Shown here: positions 40,150 through 49,236 of the stretch, one piece after another
How positions within the stretch are numbered: the first letter of the stretch is position 1
How the letters are laid out: each line of letters opens with the position of its first letter
Assembly: GCF_013407145.1 (NCBI RefSeq)
Contig: NZ_CP026993.1
Coordinates: forward strand, 496,001-560,000
Reading direction: 5' to 3'
Length of the DNA: 64,000 nucleotides
Origin: Nitrosopumilus cobalaminigenes
GTDB lineage: Archaea > Thermoproteota > Nitrososphaeria > Nitrososphaerales > Nitrosopumilaceae
Position numbers and translations under genes: made by a program
The notes under the pieces: generated by a model
Told to the model about the DNA's origin: nothing
Databases searched by the model: none
The model's input: only the letters and a program-made list of their open reading frames with translations

Positions 40150-41436
40150 CTATGGACTCAATCTGTCCGGATCTCGTGGATACAATACTACTTCACGTAC
40201 ATTATCAATCCCAATCAGCGTAGTCATTAGTCTGTCTAGTCCCATACCCCAACCAGAATGTGGTGGCATTCCCCAATCAAATGTTTTCAAATGGTCTGCA
40301 AATTGTGTAGGATCTAATCCCTGTTCTTTTAATCTCTCTTGAAGCATTTCTGGATTGTGGAGTCTTGTTCCTCCTGAAGATAATTCTAAAAATCCATATT
40401 GTAAATCAAATGAGCGTGAAAGTGTTGCATCTTCATCTTTTTCTCTAATGTAGAATGGTTTTAGTTTCATAGGCCAGTCAGTCAAGAAGAAAAATCCTGG
40501 ATGGTTCTTGCCAATAATCCTTAGATGTGAATCAAGCAAGTCATCTCCAAATTCAATTTGCTCTCCCTCTTTTTTCAATTCTTCAACACATTGAGTATAT
40601 GTCACTCTCTCAAATGGTGCTGAAGGTACTTCTATTGTATGTTCGATGGTTTCTTGCTCTGTTTTACAATTCTCTGAAATATCTTTGTATACTGCCAAAA
40701 CAAGTTCTTCTAATACATTCATGACATCTTCATAGTCCATAAATGCAGCTTCAATGTCAATACTGGTAAATTCTGTTAAATGTCGTCCAGTATGTGAGTT
40801 TTCTGCTCGATAAAAGTTTGAAATTTCAAAAACTCTCTCTAATCCTATTGTCATTTGTTCTTTGTACAGTTGTGGACTTTGAGCAAGATATGCTGTTTTT
40901 CCAAAATATTCTAATGAAAATAAATCTGCTCCCCCTTCACTTGCACTTCCAATGATTTTGGGTGTTGTAATTTCTAAGAATTTTTTGTCTGCTAAAGTCT
41001 TTCTTAATGATTGTAATACATGATGACGTAATTTGAAAATTGAAGCTGTTCTTTGATTTCTCATATCTAGAGCACGGTGATTTAATCTGGTATCGATATT
41101 ACTTTCTAGTCTACCAATTGGATCAACTGGTAATGGGTGGATTGCTTTTCCCAACACTTCGATTTCATCTGCTTTAACTTCAAATGCAAAATCTCTGGCT
41201 TTTGTCTCTTGAACAATTCCTTTGATACTGACAACGCTTTGACGATTAATTTCACCTAAATTATCATTTAATTCCCCTTTGACTATCACTTGGGAAATTC
41301 CTGAAACATCTCTGAGTGTAATAAATGACATTTTGCCTAATTTCCTAAGGTCTTCAATCCATCCACCTAGTACAACTTGTTTTCCAATTAATTCTTGATT
41401 TAATTCAGAAATATCGTGAGTTTTTACAAAAACCAT
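40150..41436 (-). CDS. aspS: Aspartyl-tRNA synthetase (archaeal type)
   Basis: 428 residues, the normal archaeal length. An N-terminal OB-fold tRNA-anticodon domain ('GKQVVLGGWIEDLRKLGKMSFITLRDVSG') is followed by the class II core: 'FLEITTPKIIGSASEGGADLF' (motif 1), 'FEISNFYRAENSHTGRHLTEFTSIDIE' (motif 2) and 'SGWGMGLDRLMTTLIGI' (motif 3). It charges tRNA-Asp. Whether it also charges tRNA-Asn is not decidable here. It starts three bases after the NusA-like gene ends. Confidence 0.93.
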   Translation of the reverse strand: MVFVKTHDISELNQELIGKQVVLGGWIEDLRKLGKMSFITLRDVSGISQVIVKGELNDNLGEINRQSVVSIKGIVQETKARDFAFEVKADEIEVLGKAIHPLPVDPIGRLESNIDTRLNHRALDMRNQRTASIFKLRHHVLQSLRKTLADKKFLEITTPKIIGSASEGGADLFSLEYFGKTAYLAQSPQLYKEQMTIGLERVFEISNFYRAENSHTGRHLTEFTSIDIEAAFMDYEDVMNVLEELVLAVYKDISENCKTEQETIEHTIEVPSAPFERVTYTQCVEELKKEGEQIEFGDDLLDSHLRIIGKNHPGFFFLTDWPMKLKPFYIREKDEDATLSRSFDLQYGFLELSSGGTRLHNPEMLQERLKEQGLDPTQFADHLKTFDWGMPPHSGWGMGLDRLMTTLIGIDNVREVVLYPRDPDRLSP

Positions 41437-41438
41437 GT

Positions 41439-41969
41439 CTATCTTTTATCCTCAAATTCTATCTCAATGTCAAGGTTTCGGGCATTTCTGACTATTTGAA
41501 CAACTTTTTCAGTATCAATTGGAAATTTTGGAGTCCATTTACCTGATACCACTGCTTTTGTTTTTTGAACGCCGCCTGGAGCCCAGACAGCATTAATTGA
41601 TAGGATTTTTGTTGGAAAAAACAAGTCCTCTATGAATCGCTTGTCTGTTTCGTCTGCCTCGACTAGCCAAATTTTTCCTTTGAATTGATCTTGCAATGTT
41701 CGATATAGCGTCCTGCTTTGCCTAATTATCATGATGTCGTTTTTTGCTAAAGATAATACAAAATTCCCATCAAATTCTTTACAGGAAAATAGAGTAAAAT
41801 TTTCAATTTCTTTATTTGATTTCCCGATTTTTGCAAGATTCATTGATGCTTCTACATCTGCCTTTGTTAATTCCCCTGATTCTACCTTACTTTCACATTG
41901 GGGACATAGGATTGAATTTTTTGCATCAAAGCCACAAATAGGTAATTTCATTTGAATCGACTTTTTCAT
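41439..41969 (-). CDS. NusA-like KH-domain protein with zinc ribbon
   Basis: 176 residues. An N-terminal 'ICGFDAKNSILCPQCESKVESGELTKADVEAS' ribbon/linker is followed by a KH-like body ('LYRTLQDQFKGKIWLVEADETDKRFIEDLFFPTKILSINAVWAPGGVQKTKAVVSG'), the pattern of archaeal NusA-family proteins of about 150-180 residues. These bind RNA and are linked to transcription. Its position directly before aspS is consistent with a translation/transcription operon. Confidence 0.7.
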   Translation of the reverse strand: MKKSIQMKLPICGFDAKNSILCPQCESKVESGELTKADVEASMNLAKIGKSNKEIENFTLFSCKEFDGNFVLSLAKNDIMIIRQSRTLYRTLQDQFKGKIWLVEADETDKRFIEDLFFPTKILSINAVWAPGGVQKTKAVVSGKWTPKFPIDTEKVVQIVRNARNLDIEIEFEDKR

Positions 41970-42033
41970 TCTGATAATGTTGTTTATATCCCTTAGTGCA
42001 AAACAAAAATCATAGTTTGGATCTAAGAATACA

Positions 42034-42972
42034 ATGACTTTTCTAATTGTAAATGGATTATCTTCTAGATATTCTTCATCTAAGGGACCTGTTTATGCTG
42101 TTGATGATGTAGATTTTGAATTAAATCCTGGTGAGTCTATAGGGATTGCAGGCGAGAGTGCTTGTGGGAAAAGTACATTGGGGTTGTCATTAATTCGGAT
42201 GCTTTCTGGAGGAACTGCTCAAGGGACGATAACTTTTGATGGTGATTCTATTTTAGATATGGATGAATCTGTTTTTAATGATGAATATAGGTGGAAAAAA
42301 ATATCCATGATTTTTCAGGGTGCAATGAATTCTCTTGATCCTGTGTTTACAATTAATGAACAATTCATTGAAGTTTTGAAACAACATAATTTTGAAGGTG
42401 ACTCTAAACAATTAATTTTAGATGCCATGAATTCAGTACATCTTGAAGAACATGTTCTAAAAAAATACCCCCATGAACTTAGTGGTGGAATGAAACAAAG
42501 AGTGATAATTGCAATGGCATTATTATTAAAACCAAAATTTGTAATTGCAGATGAACCCACTACTGCATTAGATGTTTTAATTCAAGCACAAATTATCAAT
42601 TTACTCAAATCTCTCAAAAAAGATGGAATGTCAATTATGTTAATTACGCACGATTTAGCAGTTTTATCAGAAATTGCTGATAAAATTGGTATCATGTACG
42701 GGGGACAAATGGTTGAGTTTGGTTCTTCAGAAGAAATTTACAAAAATCCAAAACATCCTTACACGCAAGGTCTTTTGGAATCCATTCCTACTCTTAAAGG
42801 AAATATTCCAAAATATATCAAAGGAATTCCTCCTAGCTTACTTGATGCACCAACACAATGCAGATTTATTGATAGATGTCCATTAGCAATTGAAAAATGC
42901 AAAGAACTGCCTCCTAAATTTAAAACAAAAACTGGTTATGTTAGATGTTGGTTGTATGAAGATGAAAAATAA
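42034..42972 (+). CDS. ABC transporter ATPase, oligopeptide/dipeptide type
   Basis: 312 residues. Walker A 'GESACGKST', signature 'LSGGMKQR' and Walker B 'KFVIADEPTTALD' are intact, and the closing 'QCRFIDRCPLAIEKC' is the Cys-containing C-terminal motif of OppD/DppD ATPases, which may hold an Fe-S cluster in some relatives. No permease or binding protein gene is adjacent. The transporter partner must lie elsewhere, or this is a lone ATPase. Confidence 0.85.
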   Translation: MTFLIVNGLSSRYSSSKGPVYAVDDVDFELNPGESIGIAGESACGKSTLGLSLIRMLSGGTAQGTITFDGDSILDMDESVFNDEYRWKKISMIFQGAMNSLDPVFTINEQFIEVLKQHNFEGDSKQLILDAMNSVHLEEHVLKKYPHELSGGMKQRVIIAMALLLKPKFVIADEPTTALDVLIQAQIINLLKSLKKDGMSIMLITHDLAVLSEIADKIGIMYGGQMVEFGSSEEIYKNPKHPYTQGLLESIPTLKGNIPKYIKGIPPSLLDAPTQCRFIDRCPLAIEKCKELPPKFKTKTGYVRCWLYEDEK

Positions 42973-42974
42973 AT

Positions 42975-43268
42975 TTATTTTGAATTAAGATATTCTTCAT
43001 CAATTTTTTTTAAATATATTTCCTGTAACTGTGCAACCTCCCTTTCTACTGTGTTTTTACAAATCATTTTTGCGTACTGAATCAAATCTGGATTCTGTTG
43101 TGCTTTTTTAAACTCGTCAATTTTTTTAAATGATATTTGTTCAAACTTCATAATTTCCCTCAATTCTTTACTGATTTCTTCAGCCTTCATTTTCTCATAA
43201 TTTTTAGAATTTGATTTTCTGAAACTAATTTCATCTATTAGTTTCTCAATTTCATCTGGCTCTTTCAT
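42975..43268 (-). CDS. Helical hypothetical protein
   Basis: 97 residues, ATG start, almost entirely charged helix ('DEIEKLIDEISFRKSNSKNYEKMKAEEISKELREIMKFEQ'...), suggesting a coiled coil. It converges with the ABC ATPase gene and lies downstream of a micro zinc-protein gene on the same strand. Function unknown. Confidence 0.5.
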   Translation of the reverse strand: MKEPDEIEKLIDEISFRKSNSKNYEKMKAEEISKELREIMKFEQISFKKIDEFKKAQQNPDLIQYAKMICKNTVEREVAQLQEIYLKKIDEEYLNSK

Positions 43269-43295
43269 ACTGTGCTTTGAAATTACTCAAATAAG

Positions 43296-43391
43296 TTAAT
43301 TTTGTGTCTCTTTTTTATGTTCTAGAATATGTTTTAATCCGTCTGTCATGCTAAGTGAATCTAAATCAATTTCACAATACGGACACTTCAT
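43296..43391 (-). CDS. Micro zinc-finger protein (31 aa)
   Basis: ATG at 43391. 'CPYCEIDLDSLSMTDGLKHILEH' gives C3-x2-C6-x14-H21-x3-H25, a C2H2-like finger in a 31-residue protein. It starts three bases after the family-A gene 43395-43769 ends, so it is probably co-transcribed. Not recognised further. Confidence 0.5.
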   Translation of the reverse strand: MKCPYCEIDLDSLSMTDGLKHILEHKKETQN

Positions 43392-43394
43392 GTG

Positions 43395-43769
43395 TTAGGA
43401 GAATTTTTTAACAATTGGTAAGCATGAATCAATAATTCTTAGCATTTCAGATCTTATTACTTTTTTATCAATTGAAATCCACACTCTTGATTTTTTGATG
43501 GCAAAAGAAATGGTCTGAACCTTTTTCCTTTCTTCCCATACGAATTCTATTTCTCCTAGATTTTTATCAAAAAACCCTTCCAAATCTGTCTTAATTGCTA
43601 TGTGTGAAAATTGGTACTGAGTATTTTTTTCATTCAAAAGTGGCACTAAATCTGGTCTTCTTTTGTATGCTAACAGATTTCCACTTTCCCCAATCACGCC
43701 TACAAATCTGATGTATGGGCTGATTGTGGCTATAGTGTTACAAATATTTTCATAATCTTTTTTTATCAT
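43395..43769 (-). CDS. Conserved thaumarchaeal protein (family A paralogue)
   Basis: 124 residues. 'KKDYENICNTIATISPYIRFVGVIGESGNLLAYKRRPDLVPLLN' matches the N-terminal pattern of 15717-16103 and 17003-17365, here followed by 'VQTISFAIKKSRVWISIDKKV' strands. The three are spread across the window. A sensory or adaptor role is a guess; no ligand site is visible. Confidence 0.55.
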   Translation of the reverse strand: MIKKDYENICNTIATISPYIRFVGVIGESGNLLAYKRRPDLVPLLNEKNTQYQFSHIAIKTDLEGFFDKNLGEIEFVWEERKKVQTISFAIKKSRVWISIDKKVIRSEMLRIIDSCLPIVKKFS

Positions 43770-43859
43770 CTGATGGGGTTCTGAAAAGATGATATTTTAA
43801 TGAATTGCAAGCAATTCAATCTAGATCTAATTAAATAAAGCCTGAAAATAGTTTGATTT

Positions 43860-44492
43860 GTGGATTTTGTTGACATATTTCCATTTGCACCAGATGTAGG
43901 TTACTCTTTACTGGCTTTAGTCAATTTCTTTGGTTCCCTTGTACCCTTTGTTCCATTACCTGGATTTTTACTTCTTGCTACAATGTCTGTAGGAAATCAA
44001 TACGACTTGCACATTTTAGCATTAGTTTCTGCAATAACTGCAACTGTTGCTAAACAAATTATTTTCTATGTTAGTTATGGCGGAAGAAGAATAATCAATG
44101 AAAAAACTCGAAAACGAATGAGACCCTTTGAAAGATTGATCAAAAGATATGGTGCAGGTGCTGCCTTTTTTGCAGCTGCCACTCCGATTCCTGATGATTT
44201 AGTATATGTCCCCTTGGGATTGGCAAAATATAATCCCAAAAGATTTTTTGTTGCAACACTTACTGGAAAAATTGTACTAAGCTATTCCATTGTATTTATC
44301 TCTCATAATTTGGGATTATCTTTAGTAGAACCTTTTCTTGAAAATGTTGATGATGCAACACCTGTTTACATTGGAATAATTATTTTTGGTGTAATGATGA
44401 CTGCAGTAGTTGTATTGTTATTGAGATTGGATTGGGCAAGAATTCTTGGAAAATTTGCTCCTTGGACTTTGGATGAAAACAATAAAGATTAA
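43860..44492 (+). CDS. VTT/DedA-type membrane protein
   Basis: GTG start; 210 residues with about five hydrophobic segments. 'FFGSLVPFVPLPGFLLLATM' and 'KRYGAGAAFFAAATPIPDDLVYVPLGLAKYNPKRFF' match the VTT (VMP1/TMEM41/DedA) domain, whose members are lipid scramblases or transport-related in eukaryotes. Membrane location is certain, activity inferred. It converges with the MPG gene, overlapping by four bases. Confidence 0.75.
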   Translation: MDFVDIFPFAPDVGYSLLALVNFFGSLVPFVPLPGFLLLATMSVGNQYDLHILALVSAITATVAKQIIFYVSYGGRRIINEKTRKRMRPFERLIKRYGAGAAFFAAATPIPDDLVYVPLGLAKYNPKRFFVATLTGKIVLSYSIVFISHNLGLSLVEPFLENVDDATPVYIGIIIFGVMMTAVVVLLLRLDWARILGKFAPWTLDENNKD

Positions 44493-45052
44493 ACTTTAAT
44501 TTTAAAATTCCATAACTTGTCTGCTGCTTTTGAAATTCCTATTCTAGGCGATGCAATAATTTCTTTAGGTTTTATTCCTTGAGCAATATATATCTCTGAT
44601 TTTTTTGTTAAATCTATTCCATAATGTTCTTTTGTGATGTCTAATGCTTGAGCTAGTTTTGCTGGCCCATTGGTGAGATTTTTCAAATTTACACTTCCTC
44701 TATTTTTTTGCATAATTTCTATTCCTTTTAGAGGCTCAATTGCACGAATTAGAACCGCTCCTGCAGCAATTTTGGGAGTTTTGGCTACTATGTTAAAGCA
44801 AAAATACATTCCATAGGTAAAATAAACATAGGCTGAACCTATTTCTCCAAACATTATCTTGTTTCTATCTGTCATTTTACTAAATGCATGACTAGCTGGA
44901 TCATCTTTGTGCCTATATGCCTCTGTCTCTGTTATGATTCCTGAAATTTCTATTCTTCCAATTTTTCTAACAATTTTTTTCCCCAAAAGATTTCTTGCTA
45001 CAGTAACTGTATCTTTTGAATAAAATTCTCTAGGTAGTATATTCAATGTCAA
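44489..45052 (-). CDS. 3-Methyladenine DNA glycosylase (AAG/MPG type)
   Basis: 187 residues, typical length. 'RNLLGKKIVRKIGRIEISGIITETEAYRHKDDPASHAFSKMTDRNKIMFGEIGSAYVYFTYGMYFCFNIVA' contains the Glu-Thr-Glu-Ala-Tyr core of AAG-type enzymes, which flip and excise alkylated purines. It overlaps the UDG gene start-to-end by 23 bases, so the two repair enzymes are made from one transcript. Confidence 0.88.
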   Translation of the reverse strand: MTLNILPREFYSKDTVTVARNLLGKKIVRKIGRIEISGIITETEAYRHKDDPASHAFSKMTDRNKIMFGEIGSAYVYFTYGMYFCFNIVAKTPKIAAGAVLIRAIEPLKGIEIMQKNRGSVNLKNLTNGPAKLAQALDITKEHYGIDLTKKSEIYIAQGIKPKEIIASPRIGISKAADKLWNFKIKV

Positions 45053-45638
45053 TTTTTACTTTTTTCTTATTTTTTAATTCTGTCACTAAATCAAATAGTT
45101 TGACAATATCCTTTCCCAATACTTTGATTAATTCTTGATTGTAAATTGTTGCTGCTGGATGAACAGTTAAAAAATACAATTGATTGTCTTTTCGAACCAA
45201 TTTGCCTCTGAACTTTGTAATCTCGGAACCTCCTAATAGAGAATTAAATGCAGTATTTCCTAAAACACAAATAATTTTTGGTTTTATAATTGATATTTCT
45301 TGTTTTAAATAATCTTGACATGTTTCTCTCTCTATAGTTGTTGGAACTCTATTTTTTGGGGGTCTGCATTTTACTATGTTTGTAATGTATACCTGTTCTC
45401 TTAAAATTCCTGCCCCTTCTAGTGCTGCTGATAATTTTTTACCTGCAACCCCTATGAATGGCTCTCCATTTTTATCTTCATTTTTTCCTGGAGCTTCTCC
45501 AACAAATATTACATCTGACTTGAAATTTCCTTTACCTGGAACTGAATTTGTTCTAGTTTTACAAAGTTCACACTTTGTACATTCTATTACATTTTGTTTA
45601 ATACTTTCTAATTTTTGTTTCATTTTTTTAGTTTGCAC
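45030..45638 (-). CDS. Family 4 uracil-DNA glycosylase (Fe-S type)
   Basis: 202 residues. 'CTKCELCKTRTNSVPGKG' near residue 20 and 'VKCRPPKNRVPTTIERETC' supply the four Cys of the [4Fe-4S] cluster, 'FVGEAPGKNEDKNGEPFIGVAG' is motif 1 of the family, and 'TVHPAA' the late His motif. It removes uracil from DNA. It overlaps TldD-like upstream by 11 bases and MPG downstream by 23. Confidence 0.9.
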   Translation of the reverse strand: MQTKKMKQKLESIKQNVIECTKCELCKTRTNSVPGKGNFKSDVIFVGEAPGKNEDKNGEPFIGVAGKKLSAALEGAGILREQVYITNIVKCRPPKNRVPTTIERETCQDYLKQEISIIKPKIICVLGNTAFNSLLGGSEITKFRGKLVRKDNQLYFLTVHPAATIYNQELIKVLGKDIVKLFDLVTELKNKKKVKIDIEYTT

Positions 45639-47040
45639 TCTTTACTGTTGCAGTTCCTCTTATTGTTGGTCCTCCATTACCCATAATCATTGATTGCATA
45701 GGATCTCCCTTTCCACAATTAGTTATAGGTCTAACAGTAAAATCGTCCCCACATGCATCAATTGATTTGAAAAATTCTGGTGCTGTTCCCATGACTATGA
45801 CATCTTTTAGTAAATCTGTTATTTCTCCATTTTCAATTTTTTGTGCATATTGACAAGATATACTCCAATTGTATCGTTTCATATCGATTGAAGGGATTTT
45901 CATATTTGATATTAGATATCCGTGCTTGACATCCTTGATTATTTCATCTACTTTTGAATCTCCATTGGCAATACATGTGCATGCCATTCGTATTAGAGGC
46001 ATAAATCGATAATTTGTAGCTCTCATGTTGCCTGTTGGTGCAGAATTGAATATTTGGGCTGTTTCTCTATTTTGCATATGGTTTTTTAATATTCCATTTT
46101 CCACAAGTGTTGTTTTCCTTGTTTCAACTCCTTCATCATCGAATTGATACCATCCTAAACTTTCTTTTATTGTAGGATCATCAAACACGTTGAGTTTTTC
46201 CGAACCTATTTTTTCTCCCAATTTATTTTTCCACCATGCGCCTCCTGCCCATGCCATCTCTTTTCCTAATACTCTATCTGCTTCTGATGGATGCCCTAAT
46301 ATTTCATGAGTAAGCAATGATACGAAATCTGGATTCATAACTACTGTTGCTTTTTCTTCTTTTACTGGTTTAGCATTTGTTAATTGTGATGCTTTAGATG
46401 AAATGTTTTTTGCAGTTTTTTGAATTTTATCATTATTTAAAATCTGTTCCAATCCGCCTCTTCCTCCCTCAGTAATGTTTACTGATTGTGTAATTCCTGA
46501 ATCGTGTGCAGTTGCAATCATTTCTATAATTACATCGGTAAAATTTTGTAAGATTTCTGTTCCTTCTGAGTTGATAAAATATTTAGAATTTATTGAATAC
46601 CATGGATGAACAATAGATTTGATTATTTTTGGAGTCTCTAAAATAATTTTATTACACTCTAATCCAATTTTTATTATTTCATCTAATTCTGGTTTTTTCA
46701 ATACTGGATAATTTATTTTAATTTTTTTATTTGTATTTGGATAAAGTTTAATTTTATTTTCATTTTGATTATTAGTATTTTTTATAGAATTATTTATTGC
46801 TACTTTAACTTCTTCAAATGATTGCGGATTGGTAATTGAACAAAAACTCCACAAATTATCTTTTATAATTCTAATTCCTAATCCTCTGTCATCATTAGTT
46901 CTAACAAATTCTGTTTGATTATTTTCTAAAAGTACTGATTTTTGTTTTTGTTGCTCTGCTCTAGCATCGCAGTATTGGGCTCCTGTTCTACTTGCATAAT
47001 TTACTGCTTTTTCTGCAAAATCTTGTAATTTTGTATCCAT
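45628..47040 (-). CDS. tldD: TldD-type metalloprotease
   Basis: 470 residues. The HExxxH-like motif appears as 'LLTHEILGHPSEADRVLGKEMAWAG', and 'GNMRATNYRFMPLIRM' and 'GNGGPTIRGTATVKSAN' fit the TldD family. TldD works with TldE as a cytosolic heterodimer that cleaves small peptides. No tldE is visible here. It shares 11 bases with the UDG gene, with which it seems to form an unusual operon. Confidence 0.85.
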   Translation of the reverse strand: MDTKLQDFAEKAVNYASRTGAQYCDARAEQQKQKSVLLENNQTEFVRTNDDRGLGIRIIKDNLWSFCSITNPQSFEEVKVAINNSIKNTNNQNENKIKLYPNTNKKIKINYPVLKKPELDEIIKIGLECNKIILETPKIIKSIVHPWYSINSKYFINSEGTEILQNFTDVIIEMIATAHDSGITQSVNITEGGRGGLEQILNNDKIQKTAKNISSKASQLTNAKPVKEEKATVVMNPDFVSLLTHEILGHPSEADRVLGKEMAWAGGAWWKNKLGEKIGSEKLNVFDDPTIKESLGWYQFDDEGVETRKTTLVENGILKNHMQNRETAQIFNSAPTGNMRATNYRFMPLIRMACTCIANGDSKVDEIIKDVKHGYLISNMKIPSIDMKRYNWSISCQYAQKIENGEITDLLKDVIVMGTAPEFFKSIDACGDDFTVRPITNCGKGDPMQSMIMGNGGPTIRGTATVKSAN

Positions 47041-47080
47041 AACATCTGCAGATGTGGGTGGTTCGTAAATCTTCTGCTAT

Positions 47081-47221
47081 CTAGTGACTAGAAATTGCAG
47101 GCATGGTAAAGTAATATTCATCCTCAAAATCATAATCGGTCATACTTTTTTTGCGTAAAAATTCAAAATACTGTGTACAATTATTGTAAAATTCCTTGTT
47201 TTTTTGATTGTTTTCTTGCAT
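47081..47221 (-). CDS. Small hypothetical protein (46 aa)
   Basis: ATG at 47221, TAG at 47081. Charged and aromatic ('NKEFYNNCTQYFEFLRKKSMTDYDFEDEYYFTMPAISSH'), without a membrane helix. It fills most of the 249-bp space between the histidine kinase and tldD on the same strand. The protein-like composition is the only support. The remainder of the gap has nothing else. Confidence 0.45.
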   Translation of the reverse strand: MQENNQKNKEFYNNCTQYFEFLRKKSMTDYDFEDEYYFTMPAISSH

Positions 47222-47289
47222 GAGTTTGATATCTAAATATCCATTTTTTCAAGAGTGTGAGTGTTTTTAGTTCTGAGAGTTTGTTTTCT

Positions 47290-49176
47290 TTAAGCAGAAT
47301 TTAGAGGTGACTTTGTATTTTCATTGGCATTTTTTGGAATCATAAATGAAAATGTGGCTCCTTGATTTGGAACACTTTCAACTGTTATTTCACCAAGGTG
47401 ATTATCGATGATTCCTTTACAAATTGCTAATCCTAATCCACTTCCTCCTCTTTCTCTAGTTAATGTGGCATCTACTTGATAGAATTTTTTGAATAGGTTC
47501 TTTTGTTTTTCTTTGGGAATTCCCACACCGTTATCTTTTATTGAAATTCTTACATTATCTGGATTGTCATACATTGAAACTTCAATTTTACCTGGATTTG
47601 GTTGTATTGCAATGATGCTGTTTTTAATTAAATTAGTAATTACTTGTCCTATTCTTTCAGAATCGTGATTAATAATTAAACTTGTGGCATTTGTACTGAT
47701 TTCTATTTTATTTGATTCAGCCTCTGGCTTTAGTGTTTCAATTGCTTTTGTAATTGTATGTTTGACGTCTGTATTTTGTTTTGTCATTCTTAATTGTCCT
47801 AAATCTAACTTTTGAGCATCAAGCAAATCTGAAATAATTGATAACAATGTTTCTGAACTTGATTTTATAATGCTGATTCTTTCTTTTTGTTTGTCTGTTA
47901 ATTTCCCCAAGTGCTCATTTAGTAAAATGTCTGAGTATCCTTGAATTGGTACGAGAGGTGTTTTTAATTCGTGAGTGATCATTGCAAGAAATTCATCTTT
48001 TGCAATATCTGTCTTCTTTGCTTCATCTTCTTTCTCTTTAATTGTATTTGACATTATATTGAAATTTGTTACAAGTTGTCCAACTTCATCTGTACCCGAA
48101 TACTCTATCTTTTCACCATACACCCCTTCTTTTACTTTGGATAGGGCTTTACTGATTGATTCTAGAGGAGAAAGAGATTGCCTGATGACAAATAAGACTA
48201 AAATGAATACTGCAATGTCTACTATCAACAGAACTTGAATAATGATTTGTTCTTCTGATCCTTGACTTGTTAATTCATCGTTCCATGAATTTAGAAGTCC
48301 GTCTATATTGTTAAATAAATTATTTTTTTCATCATTCATTTCATTTTTTGCTAAATTAAACTCAGGAGATAACAGTGCCCTATCCTCGAGTATTTCGATT
48401 TTTATTTTAATTGATTCCCATAATGGATCCAATGTTCTTAATGCCTCTGAGTTTTCTCTTGGAATGGAAATTAATTCTTCATGCGTCATTCCGACACTTT
48501 CTACATCTAAATCTGATGTTGATATTTGTAATAATTTCCTCATTCCTATCTCAAACTGCAAATTCTTTTTTTGAAGTGTTTCTTGAGCATTTTCCCCTTC
48601 CCCTATTGAAATAAGCAGACTTTGTTGTCCTATGATCTTTGCACATTCAGCCAATTCTAATGCAATTTGTTTGTGTTCGTTGTAATCTCTGTCAAGTTTG
48701 GCTAAATCTTTACTTAATTGATCAGTATGTAAAACAAGTTCTTGATTTTTTTGTAAAACATAATTCATTGCACTTGTAGCTTCAGGATCAAATACTGAAG
48801 TCACTTCGACTTTCAATGCTTTTTCTTTGTATGTTTCCCATGATGACAACACTTTGTTATAATCTGGAATGAGTGATGTTGGAATGTTTCCTAATGTTTG
48901 TCCTTTGAATTCTCCACCATTTTTAATTTTTTCTAAAGTTGATTGAACTTCACCAATTTCTTTTTCAAGTTCTCCTTTATCTTCAATTACTCCCCTTGCA
49001 ACAGATGTAGCTAATCCTGAAATTGATTCAGCTTTCACTTTTACATCTCCGGCTCCGATAATAGAATATGATTGTGATGTCTCTATATTTTGATCTTGAT
49101 ATAATAAGAATAAATTAAAAACTGCGGCAATAATCAATATGGCAATTAGCACATATGCCTTACTGACTATCTTCAT
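47290..49176 (-). CDS. Membrane sensor histidine kinase
   Basis: About 628 residues from the ATG at 49176 (49188 is possible). Order: membrane helix (about 5-27), long outside helical sensor (about 30-320), second membrane helix (about 322-342), HAMP, HisKA with 'THELKTPLVPIQGYSDIL' (phospho-His), and HATPase with 'RIGQVITNLIKNSIIAI', 'DNGVGIPKEKQ' and 'GGSGLGLAICKGIID'. The extracellular part is a helical bundle without a named ligand. Divergent from the HPt and CheY genes, with which it likely forms a relay. Confidence 0.88.
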   Translation of the reverse strand: MKIVSKAYVLIAILIIAAVFNLFLLYQDQNIETSQSYSIIGAGDVKVKAESISGLATSVARGVIEDKGELEKEIGEVQSTLEKIKNGGEFKGQTLGNIPTSLIPDYNKVLSSWETYKEKALKVEVTSVFDPEATSAMNYVLQKNQELVLHTDQLSKDLAKLDRDYNEHKQIALELAECAKIIGQQSLLISIGEGENAQETLQKKNLQFEIGMRKLLQISTSDLDVESVGMTHEELISIPRENSEALRTLDPLWESIKIKIEILEDRALLSPEFNLAKNEMNDEKNNLFNNIDGLLNSWNDELTSQGSEEQIIIQVLLIVDIAVFILVLFVIRQSLSPLESISKALSKVKEGVYGEKIEYSGTDEVGQLVTNFNIMSNTIKEKEDEAKKTDIAKDEFLAMITHELKTPLVPIQGYSDILLNEHLGKLTDKQKERISIIKSSSETLLSIISDLLDAQKLDLGQLRMTKQNTDVKHTITKAIETLKPEAESNKIEISTNATSLIINHDSERIGQVITNLIKNSIIAIQPNPGKIEVSMYDNPDNVRISIKDNGVGIPKEKQKNLFKKFYQVDATLTRERGGSGLGLAICKGIIDNHLGEITVESVPNQGATFSFMIPKNANENTKSPLNSA

Positions 49177-49236
49177 AACAAAAAACACATAGCGTAGACT
49201 ATAAAAATAATGGGTGAATTTTATTTAATGTACATA

